A DNA stretch of 43,706 nucleotides. Origin: an uncultured Collinsella sp. GTDB taxonomy: Bacteria > Actinomycetota > Coriobacteriia > Coriobacteriales > Coriobacteriaceae. The stretch lies in NCBI GenBank assembly GCA_902470925.1, contig CABRIF010000006.1, positions 1-43,706 on the forward strand. Reading direction: 5' to 3'. Of the stretch, positions 23,267 through 31,793 are shown one piece after another. The translations under genes were made by a program, and so were the position numbers. The notes below the pieces were generated by a model. It had not been told where the DNA came from. It did not search any database and saw only the letters and a program-made list of their open reading frames with translations. Numbering within the stretch: position 1 is the stretch's first letter; each line of letters starts with the position of its first letter.

Positions 23267-24697
23267 ATGTCGTTTCCCAGCAATTTCCTGTGGGGCGGGG
23301 CTGTTGCGGCCCACCAGCTCGAGGGCGGCTGGAATGTCGGGGGCAAAGGCCCGAGCGTGATGGACGTCACCACGGCAGGTGACGTCAATACGCGTCGCCG
23401 CTTTACGGGCGAGGTGCTGCCCGGCGAGAACTACCCCAACCACGAGGCGATCGACTTCTACCATCGGTACAAGGAAGATGTCGCCCTGTTCGCCGAAATG
23501 GGTTTCAAGTGCTTCCGCACCTCCATTGCCTGGACGCGCATTTTTCCTGAGGGCGATGAGCTGGTGCCGAATGAGGAGGGGCTTCGATTCTACGACGACC
23601 TGTTCGATGCGTGCCGAGCGCATGGCATCGAGCCGGTGGTGACCCTGTCGCATTTCGAGATGCCGCTCGGTTTGGTCAAGAAATACGGTGGTTGGCGCAG
23701 TCGCAAGTTGGTCGACCTGTTCACGCGGTTCGCCACGGTGTGCTTCGAGCGGTATAAAGACAAGGTCACGTATTGGATGACCTTTAACGAGATCAACAAC
23801 CAGGCGAATTATCACGAGGACTTCGCCATGCTCGCGGACTCAGGTATCGTGGCCGAGGAAGGGGAGAATCGCGAGCTGCTCATGTACCAGGCGGCCCATT
23901 ACGAGCTGGTGGCGAGCGCGAAAGCTGTGCTGATCGGCCATGCCATCAACCCGAATTTCCAGATCGGCGCCATGATCGCTATGTGCCCGGTCTATCCCGC
24001 CACCTGCAAGCCCGAGGATGTGCTCATGGCCCATAAGGCCATGGAGCGCCGCTACTACTATGCCGACGTGCATGCGTTCGGCGACTACCCGCCCAACATC
24101 GCGGCGCTCTGGGAGCGCAAGGGCTACGACATCGACATCACGCCTGGGGACCGGGAGCTTCTCGCCGTGGGCACCGTCGATTACATCGGGTTCAGCTACT
24201 ACATGAGCTTCGCGGCCGCGTGGCGCGAGGACAACGTGCACTTCGAGTACGACGAGGAGCGCGACTGCGTGCGCAACGCGTTCGTCAAGACCAGCGACTG
24301 GGGCTGGCAGATCGATCCGGTGGGCCTGCGCTATGCCCTCAACTGGTTCACCGACCGCTATGGGCTGCCGCTGTTCATTGTCGAGAACGGATTCGGCGCG
24401 TATGACAAGGTCGAAGCCGACGGCTCCATTCACGACCCGTATCGCATCGAGTATCTGCGTGCTCATATCGAGCAGATGAAGCTCGCGGTGGAGGAAGACG
24501 GTGTCGATCTTATGGGCTACACGCCGTGGGGCTGCATCGATTTGGTCTCTGCGGGCACCGGTGAGATGGAGAAGCGCTACGGCTTCATCTACGTTGACAA
24601 GGACAACCGCGGTGAGGGAACGCTCGAGCGCAGCCGCAAGGATAGCTTCTACTGGTACAAGCAGGTTATAGCCAGCAACGGGGAGGACCTGGGCTAG
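23267..24697 (+). CDS. GH1 6-phospho-beta-glucosidase (locus 2)
   Basis: A 476-residue GH1 enzyme of normal length. It shows FLWGGAVAAHQLEGGW at the N-terminus, the acid/base in WMTFNEINN (Glu175) and the nucleophile in LFIVENGFGA (Glu373). The C-terminal KRYGFIYVDKDNRGEG and SFYWYKQVI are typical of phospho-glucosidases. It is expected to hydrolyse sugar phosphates imported by the locus 2 PTS. The locus 1 enzyme is a clear paralogue but differs in N-terminal insert and C-terminus. GGGAGG lies upstream of the ATG at 23267. It ends locus 2; a hairpin follows. Confidence 0.94.
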   Translation: MSFPSNFLWGGAVAAHQLEGGWNVGGKGPSVMDVTTAGDVNTRRRFTGEVLPGENYPNHEAIDFYHRYKEDVALFAEMGFKCFRTSIAWTRIFPEGDELVPNEEGLRFYDDLFDACRAHGIEPVVTLSHFEMPLGLVKKYGGWRSRKLVDLFTRFATVCFERYKDKVTYWMTFNEINNQANYHEDFAMLADSGIVAEEGENRELLMYQAAHYELVASAKAVLIGHAINPNFQIGAMIAMCPVYPATCKPEDVLMAHKAMERRYYYADVHAFGDYPPNIAALWERKGYDIDITPGDRELLAVGTVDYIGFSYYMSFAAAWREDNVHFEYDEERDCVRNAFVKTSDWGWQIDPVGLRYALNWFTDRYGLPLFIVENGFGAYDKVEADGSIHDPYRIEYLRAHIEQMKLAVEEDGVDLMGYTPWGCIDLVSAGTGEMEKRYGFIYVDKDNRGEGTLERSRKDSFYWYKQVIASNGEDLG

Positions 24698-24722
24698 GGC
24701 CCAGCTGCTCGTGGCGTAAGGT

Positions 24723-24764
24723 GCGCTGCCGCCGGAGCTTCGTAACGGGTGTCGGCGGCAGCGC
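24723..24764. terminator. Bidirectional terminator between GH1 and thrB
   Basis: GCGCTGCCGCCG (24723-24734) pairs perfectly with CGGCGGCAGCGC (24753-24764), a 12-bp stem, followed by GATCCCTTTT on the plus strand. It lies between convergent genes and can serve both. Confidence 0.75.
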
Positions 24765-24829
24765 GATCCCTTTTCGCCGAGTCGCCATCCCGGCGGCGTG
24801 CGCGTGGCAGCCTCGCGCGCGCCGCCCCT

Positions 24830-25711
24830 TTACAGATACTCGATCTGCGCGCCCTCGGTGTCGCAGGTGAGGATGCGCGTGGCGCAGGTGGGGAACCGCT
24901 CGCGCAGGCGGACCTGCAAGAACTTCGCAACGATGGTGTCGTCGGTCACGGCCATCAGCGTGGAGCCCGAACCCGAGATCCACAGCGTGCCCGCCCCGCC
25001 GTCCAGGCACGCCGCGCGGATGGCGTCGTAATCGGGGATGAGCGCGCGCCGGTACGGCTCCTGCAGCCGGTCGTCGTTGGCGGCGGCGATCAACGCGAGA
25101 TCGCCGGTTTCCAGCCCGCGCGTCATGCCCGCCACGCGGCCCATCTGCCACACGGCGTCCGCCAGCGGCACCTGGGCCGGAACCACCTGCCGCGCCTCGT
25201 GCGTGTGCACCTCGTAGGGCGGGATGATCGTGACGAACCGCAGCTTGCGGCTCACCTCGTAGCGCAGGCATCGCGGCTCGCCATCGCTCGGCGTGAACGA
25301 GCAGACGGCTCCGCCCAGGATGGCGGGCGCCACGTTGTCGGGATGCCCCTCCACCTCGGTGGCCAGGCGCACGAGCTCGGCGCGGTCGACGGTGCGGCGG
25401 GTGAGCGCCGCGGCTGCCATGATGCCGGCCACCACGCAGGTTGAGCTCGACCCCAGGCCGCGCGCTACCGGCACGTCCGTCTCGATATGCAGGCGCACCG
25501 GGAAGGGCTCTGCGCCCCAGGCGCGAAGCGCGTTGGCGAACGAGGCGTAGACCAGGTTGTGCTCGTTCTGGAACTCCTCGGGACACCCGGAGATCTCGAG
25601 CGCCTCGGCGCGCGCAAACGAGAAGTGCGCGTAGAGCGATACGGCCATGCCGAGCGTGTCGTAGCCGATGCCGAGGTTGGCGCTCGTGGCTGGTACGGTG
25701 ATTTTGATCAT
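24830..25711 (-). CDS. thrB: Homoserine kinase
   Basis: A 293-residue GHMP-family kinase that phosphorylates homoserine for threonine synthesis. The N-terminus IKITVPATSANLGIGYDTLG, the ATP loop PVARGLGSSSTCVVAG, and the C-terminal GTLWISGSGSTLMAV are all present. The start at 25711 is chosen because AAAGGAG lies eight bases upstream; an in-frame extension of 15 codons has no site. It lies downstream of thrC on the same strand, with a 164-base gap. The pair forms the last two steps to threonine; homoserine dehydrogenase is not in the window. Confidence 0.95.
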   Translation of the reverse strand: MIKITVPATSANLGIGYDTLGMAVSLYAHFSFARAEALEISGCPEEFQNEHNLVYASFANALRAWGAEPFPVRLHIETDVPVARGLGSSSTCVVAGIMAAAALTRRTVDRAELVRLATEVEGHPDNVAPAILGGAVCSFTPSDGEPRCLRYEVSRKLRFVTIIPPYEVHTHEARQVVPAQVPLADAVWQMGRVAGMTRGLETGDLALIAAANDDRLQEPYRRALIPDYDAIRAACLDGGAGTLWISGSGSTLMAVTDDTIVAKFLQVRLRERFPTCATRILTCDTEGAQIEYL

Positions 25712-25875
25712 GCTGGCGACTCCTTTGGGCGCTCCGGCTTGCGTGCGGTCCGGCACTCAAACAGTCCTGCTCTCACGAGGACCCTCTGGGGATGTGCGGT
25801 TTCTGCGAGGCTCGCGGCAGACGAAGCGAGCCTCGCGCGGATGATTGCGGGTGCGCTGCGTTCGCGCGGACGCTT

Positions 25876-27714
25876 CTACAGCTTGGCGGCCGCCTGCGCA
25901 ACATAGGCGCCCATCTCGTCAACGTCGACCACATCGGTGTGCAGGACCGGCTTGTTCTGCAAGCTCGACAGCTGCTCGGGCGCCGTGGTGCCGGTCGCGT
26001 TCTCGAGCACCTGCATGCAGGCGAAGTCGTCTTCGGGGCACGCCAGGCCAAGCGCGTCTCCCACGGCGCGGGGGAACTTGTAGGGGTTGGCGGTGGACAG
26101 CAGCACGCGCGCCTTTGCCGCGGGTGCGGCGGCGGTCGTTTCCAGCACGTGATAGCCGCAGGCGGTGTGCGGGTCGATCAGGTAGCCGTGCTCGTTCCAG
26201 CATGCGGCGATGGCCTGCGCCACCTGCTCCTCGCTTGCCCAGCCCCCGCCAAAGACGCCGCTGATGCGCTCCAGCAGCCCGTCGGGCAGTGCGTAGACGC
26301 CGGATGTGGCCAGGTCGTGCATGAGGCGCGCCACCAGCTCGCAGTCACCCTCAGAGAGGTAGTAGAGCATGCGCTCGAGATTGCTGGAGATCAGGATGTC
26401 CATCGACGGGGACGTGGTGGTGAAAAACGGCCGGTTGCGGTCATAGGTGCCTGTGGCGAGAAAGTCGATCAGCACGTTGTTGCGATCGCTTGCCACCAGC
26501 AGCTTCGCCACCGGCAGGCCCAGACGGCTGGCGTAGTAGCCGGCGAGGATGTCGCCGAAGTTGCCGGTGGGCACGCAGAACTCCACCTCGTCGCCCGGCT
26601 GGATGGCGCCGTCGCGCAGCAGCTGGGCGTAGGCGGAGAAGTAATACACGACCTGCGGCACCAGGCGCCCGACGTTGATGGAGTTGGCGCTGGAGAGCGC
26701 GACCCCCTGTTTGGCCAGGCGGTCGGCGAGCTCGCGGTCGGCGAATATCCGCTTGACGGCGCTCTGCGCGTCGTCGAAGTTGCCGCGCACCCCGCAGACG
26801 GCGACATTTGCGCCCTGCTGCGTGGACATCTGCAGCTCCTGCACGCGGCTGACCTTGCCTTCCGGGTAGAACACGGTGATGCCGCAGCCCGGGGCGTCCG
26901 CGAAGCCCTCAAGGGCGGCCTTGCCGGTGTCGCCCGAGGTGGCGGTGACGATCATGATCTTCTCGGCGGGCGGGGTGGGAAAGGCGGCTGCAGTGGCGTT
27001 GGCAGCGCCGGCTGCAGTGGTGCCGGCAGCGGTGTCGTCGGCAGCGGTGTCGTCGGCAGACGCTGCGGCCACGCTGCCTGCCGCATCCTGGGTGTCTGTC
27101 GCATCCGAGCCCGCCGCGACATCCTGGGGAGTGCCGCCGCCCGTCGCTGCGGCCGTGCGGGCCATGAGGCGCGGGAGCATCTGCAGGGCAACGTCCTTGA
27201 ACGCGCTCGTGGGGCCGTGCCAGAGCTCCAGCACGTAGGTGGGGATGTTCGCGGTGTTGTTGGAAGCCGCAGCGCGAGAGCCTGCTGTGGCGCTTGCCTG
27301 CGGTGCGGCGGGCGCCGCGTCGTTCGCCTCGGCAGCCGCACCAGGTGCTTCTTCCGTTGCATCAGGTTCGGCTTTCGCGGTGGCATCGCCAGCTGTGCCG
27401 ACTGCGCCTGCCTGCTGCGGGTCCGTCTCGCCCAAGCGCACCAGCGGCGTGACCTCGGCGCTCGCAAATGTGTGGCCGTAGGCCTCCTCTACACAGGCGG
27501 CGATTTCGGCAGGTGTGTAGTCGGGCAGCAGCGCCCCCAAGACCTCGCGCGCCAGCTCCGGATAGTCCTTCGCAGCCAGCCCCGTCAGGTCGATCGGCTC
27601 CGCGCCCAGCTCATCGGTGACGAACAGGCCGCCATCCGGGGCGATGCCGCGGCGTATGGCCTCCTTGGCGGTCAGGTGTGCGGTGCGGGAACGCGTGCTG
27701 TGGAACAACGCCAT
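25876..27714 (-). CDS. thrC: Threonine synthase with two low-complexity inserts
   Basis: A 612-residue PLP enzyme that converts O-phosphohomoserine to threonine. The N-terminal HSTRSRTAHLTAKEAIRRGIAPDGGLFV and the PLP lysine in GPTSAFKDVALQ (Lys173) are clear, as are TATSGDTGKAALEGF, FPEGKVS-like YPEGKVSRVQ and PTGNFGDILAGYYA. Two Ala/Asp/Thr-rich inserts, residues about 97-155 and 185-246, flank the PLP-lysine segment and account for the extra length over the usual 490. Start at 27714 with GAGGAG five bases upstream. It is divergent from aspartokinase. Catalytic motifs are intact, so it should be active. Confidence 0.94.
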   Translation of the reverse strand: MALFHSTRSRTAHLTAKEAIRRGIAPDGGLFVTDELGAEPIDLTGLAAKDYPELAREVLGALLPDYTPAEIAACVEEAYGHTFASAEVTPLVRLGETDPQQAGAVGTAGDATAKAEPDATEEAPGAAAEANDAAPAAPQASATAGSRAAASNNTANIPTYVLELWHGPTSAFKDVALQMLPRLMARTAAATGGGTPQDVAAGSDATDTQDAAGSVAAASADDTAADDTAAGTTAAGAANATAAAFPTPPAEKIMIVTATSGDTGKAALEGFADAPGCGITVFYPEGKVSRVQELQMSTQQGANVAVCGVRGNFDDAQSAVKRIFADRELADRLAKQGVALSSANSINVGRLVPQVVYYFSAYAQLLRDGAIQPGDEVEFCVPTGNFGDILAGYYASRLGLPVAKLLVASDRNNVLIDFLATGTYDRNRPFFTTTSPSMDILISSNLERMLYYLSEGDCELVARLMHDLATSGVYALPDGLLERISGVFGGGWASEEQVAQAIAACWNEHGYLIDPHTACGYHVLETTAAAPAAKARVLLSTANPYKFPRAVGDALGLACPEDDFACMQVLENATGTTAPEQLSSLQNKPVLHTDVVDVDEMGAYVAQAAAKL

Positions 27715-27949
27715 CGGAACTCCTCGAACGATCGGCAGCCTTGCATCCGTCATGGTATCAGACTGAGGGAATCCATCGCGCTAAAGCGCTTGCTGGAGTG
27801 TCGGTTTCAATAGCTGTTCATAGCACGTTCTTTGTTTGGAAACATAGGATGCGGCGCGGTGGGGTGGCTACTTGCGCATGATAAAGTGTTGCCATGTGTC
27901 GCATGGGCGATTGACAGCTTGGTGAGGAAGAGGAAGGCACGCGTATCCC
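27715..27949. promoter_or_regulatory. Divergent promoter region of thrC and aspartokinase
   Basis: This 235-base gap must hold promoters for both directions. GATAAA at about 27880 on the plus strand could be a -10 for aspartokinase. I see no clear leader peptide or attenuator. Confidence 0.4.
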
Positions 27950-29299
27950 ATGATCAAAATCGCGAAATTCGGAGGATCGTCGGTTGCGGACGCCGCACAT
28001 TTCCGAAAGATCAAAGCTATTGTCGACGCCGACCCGGCACGCCGATTCGTGGTGGTGAGCGCATGCGGACGTCGCACCAAGGAGGACACCAAGGTCACGG
28101 ACCTGCTGTACCTGGTCAACGCCCATGTGCACTATCACGTGTCATGTGACGACCTGCTTGCCGATATCGGCCAGCGTTATTTCGACATCACCGATGAGCT
28201 CGGCCTGAGCTATCCCATCCATGAGGAGTTCGACGCGTTCGCCGCGCGCGCCCGCACGGGCGGATACAGCACCGAGGAGCTGGTGAGTCGCGGTGAGTAC
28301 TTCACGGCCCGGCTGATGGCCGAGTACCTGGGGCTGCCGTTTTTGGATGCCGCCGAGGTCATCGCATTCCATCACGACGGCCGTCTGTCGATGAAGCGCA
28401 CCGCGCAGCTGCTTGCCGAGCGCGCCAGCGAGGGCGGTTTCGTGATGCCGGGGTTCTATGGCGCCACGCGCGAGGGGCAGATCAAGCTGCTCGACCGCGG
28501 CGGCGGCGACATCTCCGGATCCATCCTGGCCCAGTGTTTGGGCGCGGACCTCTATGAGAACTGGACGGACGTGTCGGGCTTTTTGTCGGCCGACCCGCGC
28601 ATCGTCGAGCGCGCGCAGCCGATTCCGCGCATCACCTACGAGGAGCTGCGCGAGCTGTCCTACATGGGCGCCAGCGTGCTTCACGAGGAGGCGGTGTTCC
28701 CGGTGCGCGACGCCGGGATTCCGCTGGTGATCAAGAACACGAATGCACCCGAGGACCCCGGCACCATCATCTCTGAGACGGCGACCGAAGGTGACGCGGA
28801 GCCCATCATCACCGGCATCGCTGGCAAGCGCGGGTTCATCGCCATCAGCGTGTCGCGCGACCGCACGAAAAGCCGGATCGGCTTCATGCGCCGTGCGCTG
28901 TCGGTTTTTGAGCGCTACGGGGTATCGGTGGAGCATATGCCGACGGGCGTTGATCAGTTCGCGGCCGTGGTGCAGGCGGGCGACGTGCGCGATTCGCTGT
29001 ACTCGCTGATCGCCGACATCCAGGAGGAGGTCGAGCCCCTCGAGATCGAGGTGGTGGAGAACCTGGCGCTCATCGCGACGGTCGGGCGCAACCTGCGCGG
29101 GCGTCCGGGCGTGTCGGGGCACCTGTTCGGCATGCTGGGCGAAGCGGGCGTGAGCGTGCGCATGATCACGCAGGGCTGCGACGAGATCAACATCATCGCG
29201 GGCGTTGAGGAGAAGGACTTCGACTTGGCGATCAAGACGATCTACCGAGCGTTTTCCGATGAGGACGGCATCGTTCGGACAGCTGATTTGGACGGCTGA
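27950..29299 (+). CDS. lysC: Aspartate kinase
   Basis: A 449-residue enzyme that phosphorylates aspartate, the first step to lysine, methionine and threonine. The opening IKIAKFGGSSVAD is the ATP/aspartate signature; VSRGEYFTARLMAEYL and GGGDISGSILAQCLGADLYENWTDVSGF follow. The C-terminus carries two ACT domains (from about residue 290), which in the family bind lysine or threonine for feedback control. It is monofunctional: no homoserine dehydrogenase domain. The ribosome site (GGAAGG) is about 12 bases upstream. It is followed by asd. Confidence 0.93.
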   Translation: MIKIAKFGGSSVADAAHFRKIKAIVDADPARRFVVVSACGRRTKEDTKVTDLLYLVNAHVHYHVSCDDLLADIGQRYFDITDELGLSYPIHEEFDAFAARARTGGYSTEELVSRGEYFTARLMAEYLGLPFLDAAEVIAFHHDGRLSMKRTAQLLAERASEGGFVMPGFYGATREGQIKLLDRGGGDISGSILAQCLGADLYENWTDVSGFLSADPRIVERAQPIPRITYEELRELSYMGASVLHEEAVFPVRDAGIPLVIKNTNAPEDPGTIISETATEGDAEPIITGIAGKRGFIAISVSRDRTKSRIGFMRRALSVFERYGVSVEHMPTGVDQFAAVVQAGDVRDSLYSLIADIQEEVEPLEIEVVENLALIATVGRNLRGRPGVSGHLFGMLGEAGVSVRMITQGCDEINIIAGVEEKDFDLAIKTIYRAFSDEDGIVRTADLDG

Positions 29300-29421
29300 G
29301 GGACGGACTGGCCGCTGATGGCCTGCGTTCGCACGGGCTGGCGGCAGGGATATTCGCGTCCGCCGGCGCCGGTGCTCGACCGCTTGCATGCATCGAATGC
29401 TCATGATGGAGAGGATGAACT

Positions 29422-30447
29422 ATGAAGCAGTACACGGTGGCGATTCTTGGGGCGACGGGCGCGGTGGGCGCGCAGATGCTGGCGTGCTTGGAGGAGCAGG
29501 CGTTTCCGGTCGGCACGCTCAGGCTGCTGGCGAGCGCGCGCTCGGCAGGACGCGTGGTGGAGACGCCCTGGGGGCAGGTCGTCGTTGAGGAGGCGCGCCC
29601 GGAGGCGTTCGACGGCGTCGATATCGTGCTGGGGGCCGCCGGCGACGACGTAGCGCGCGAGCTGCTGCCCGAGGCGGTGCGCCGCGGCGCGGTGGCGGTG
29701 GACAACTCGCATGCGTTCCGCATGGATCCCGAGGTGCCGCTGGTGGTGCCCGAGATCAACGCGGACGATATCGCCTGGCACCGGGGCATTATCGCCAACC
29801 CCAACTGCGCCACGATCATCGGCTTGGTGCCCACCTGGCCGCTGCACCGGCTGGCAGGCGTCACGCGGATGGTGGTGTCGACCTATCAGGCCGCCAGCGG
29901 CGCGGGCGTGTCCGGCATGCGGGAGCTCGAGGCGCAGCTTGCAGCCCTCGGCCGCGGCGAGCAGCTGCCGGAGCCGCAGGCGTTTGCGGCCCAGCTGGTC
30001 AGCAACCTGATTCCCCAGATCGGTGGATTCGATGGCGAGGGGTACACCTCGGAGGAGATGAAGCTGCAAAACGAGGGGCGCAAGATCATGCACCTGCCGG
30101 ATCTGCGCGTGAGCTGCACGTGCGTGCGCGTGCCCGTGCTGCGGTCCCACTCGGAGAGCATCACGTTGGAGTTCGAGCGCGCCATTTCGGTTGAGGAGGC
30201 ACGCGCCGCGCTGCTTGACGCTCCGGGCGTGCGCTTGGTGGACGAGCGTGCCGCGGAAAACGTCCATGAGCGTTTCCCGATGCCGATTGACACGAGCGAC
30301 CAGGACCTGATTTGGGTCGGCAGGCTGCGGCGCGACATCTCGAATCCCGATGCGGCGCGCGGTCTGACGTTCTGGTGCTGCGGCGACCAGATTCGCAAGG
30401 GCGCCGCCACTAATGCCGTGCAGATTGCCAAGCTGCTCTGCTCGTAG
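29422..30447 (+). CDS. asd: Aspartate-semialdehyde dehydrogenase
   Basis: A 341-residue NADP-dependent enzyme that reduces aspartyl phosphate to the semialdehyde. Nucleotide binding is by VAILGATGAVGAQML; the catalytic cysteine is Cys129 in IANPNCATI; SGAGVSGMRELEAQ and the conserved VRVPVLRSHSES are present. It begins 122 bases after aspartokinase on the same strand, so the two probably share a transcript. GAGAGGATG lies just before the start. Array copy 4 follows its 3' end. Confidence 0.95.
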   Translation: MKQYTVAILGATGAVGAQMLACLEEQAFPVGTLRLLASARSAGRVVETPWGQVVVEEARPEAFDGVDIVLGAAGDDVARELLPEAVRRGAVAVDNSHAFRMDPEVPLVVPEINADDIAWHRGIIANPNCATIIGLVPTWPLHRLAGVTRMVVSTYQAASGAGVSGMRELEAQLAALGRGEQLPEPQAFAAQLVSNLIPQIGGFDGEGYTSEEMKLQNEGRKIMHLPDLRVSCTCVRVPVLRSHSESITLEFERAISVEEARAALLDAPGVRLVDERAAENVHERFPMPIDTSDQDLIWVGRLRRDISNPDAARGLTFWCCGDQIRKGAATNAVQIAKLLCS

Positions 30448-30655
30448 CGTGCTGACCGGCGCCGCGATGGCGCGATTGGCGGGCCGGCGTGTGCGGTGCG
30501 GTTGTCGGGGTCGGCGTGCGTGTGGCGGGCGTGGCTCGATTGGCGGGGCCAGCGGGCGTGCGCGCACGCGCTCTTGCATTGGGGTCGCCTGCACGCCCGC
30601 GGCGGACGCGGCTCGATTGTCGAGGGTGCGGCGGGGTGCGGCTCGTGGTTGCGAG

Positions 30656-30880
30656 GTCGGGTTGCGCCCATTCCGGAATCCAGGGTTCGCGTGCGGTCCA
30701 TCCAGAGATCGCGGGTTCGTGTCTGAGCCGTTTGGAGGCCGAAAACCCCTCTGGATGGACGGAGCCCAAACCCTTGTTGTGCCGATGGACAGAATCCGAA
30801 CCCTTGTTGCGCGAACGGACGCAATCTGAACCCGGGATGAGCCGATGGACGGAACCCGAACCCGGGATGCGCGCGTCGTA
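30656..30880. repeat. Inverted 30-bp repeat array, copy 4 (diverged)
   Basis: The left arm has AATCCAGGGTTCG (30677-30689) as in other copies. The centre differs: GTCCATCCAGAG (30696-30707) pairs perfectly with CTCTGGATGGAC (30749-30760), with an inner loop GGCCGAAAACCCC that resembles the GGGGCGAAAAACGGCCCC of the others. At least four right-arm units follow at a 30-base period (CCGAACCCTTGTTGCGCGAA; CCGAACCCGGGATGCGCGCG). It is shorter and lies between tandem genes. Confidence 0.8.
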
Positions 30881-31000
30881 AGGCTGCGGGCGCGGCTGCG
30901 CTCCTGCATCGGGGCTGCCGCGCGCCCGCGCCAGCGCTCGGGCGTCAGCACGTGCATGGGCGTGTGCCGTGCCGGAAAAGTCCGCGTAGCGGTCCGCGGG

Positions 31001-31006
31001 TATAAT
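31001..31006 (+). promoter_or_regulatory. TATAAT -10 box before the ABC exporter
   Basis: A consensus TATAAT in GGGTATAATTGGC lies 84 bases before the ATPase start at 31090. The -35 region is G+C-rich and poor. Confidence 0.5.
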
Positions 31007-31089
31007 TGGCTGCATACGGCTTGCGGGCGCGCTGGCGTTGCCGGGGCAGCCGCGCGCCTGCGCAAATGGCTCGAGTTACGGGAGGGCAG

Positions 31090-31791
31090 ATGCCCTATAT
31101 CGAATTCCACGAGGTGACGAAGGTATACGGTTCGGGCGCCGGCGAGGTGCGGGCGCTCGACGGGGCGAGCTTCTCGGTCGAGCGTGGCGAGCTCGCGGTG
31201 ATCTTGGGTGCCTCGGGTGCCGGCAAGACCACGGCGCTCAACATCTTAGGTGGAATGGATACGGCCACGTCGGGCTCGGTGCTGGTTGACGGGCGCGACA
31301 TCAGCCATGCGGGCGAGTCGGAGCTGGTGGAGTACCGCCGCGCCGACGTGGGGTTCGTGTTTCAGTTCTACAATCTGGTCCCCAACCTGACGGCGCTGGA
31401 AAACGTTGAGCTCGCCGCGCAAATCTGCCCGGATTCGCTCGATGCCGAAGACTGCCTGCGCAAGGTCGGCCTTGAGGCGCGCATGGCGAACTTTCCGGCC
31501 CAGCTTTCCGGCGGCGAGCAGCAGCGCGTTTCTATCGCGCGCGCTCTGGCCAAAAACCCTAAGCTGCTCCTGTGCGACGAGCCCACCGGCGCGCTCGATT
31601 ACCAAACCGGCAAGCAGGTACTGCAGCTGTTGCAGGATACCTGCCGGCGCGACGGTATCACCGTGCTCGTGATCACGCATAACTCCGCGCTCGCTCCCAT
31701 GGCCGATCGGCTCATACACTTCAAGAGCGGGCGTGTTGAGCACGTGGAGCACAACGACAGCCCCACGCCGATCTCGGATATCGAGTGGTAG
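31090..31791 (+). CDS. ABC transporter ATP-binding protein (LolD/MacB-type)
   Basis: A 233-residue ATPase. Walker A is GASGAGKT at residues 40-47, the Q-loop is VFQFYNLVPNLT (typical of LolD/FtsE-like exporters), the signature is LSGGEQQR and Walker B is LLLCDEPTGALD. GGGAGG lies upstream of the ATG at 31090. It partners the very large FtsX-fold permease two bases downstream. This subfamily moves lipids, peptides or drugs outward or drives mechanical work on the envelope; the substrate is unknown. Confidence 0.92.
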   Translation: MPYIEFHEVTKVYGSGAGEVRALDGASFSVERGELAVILGASGAGKTTALNILGGMDTATSGSVLVDGRDISHAGESELVEYRRADVGFVFQFYNLVPNLTALENVELAAQICPDSLDAEDCLRKVGLEARMANFPAQLSGGEQQRVSIARALAKNPKLLLCDEPTGALDYQTGKQVLQLLQDTCRRDGITVLVITHNSALAPMADRLIHFKSGRVEHVEHNDSPTPISDIEW

Positions 31792-31793
31792 CG

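Larger units (their letters stand above)
30448..31089. other. Gap between asd and the ABC exporter
   Basis: This 642-base region holds array copy 4 (about 30656-30880) and a TATAAT at 31001-31006. The first 200 bases are very G+C-rich with GGCGCC/GGCGCG runs but no structure I would name. No gene is supported. Confidence 0.65.
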
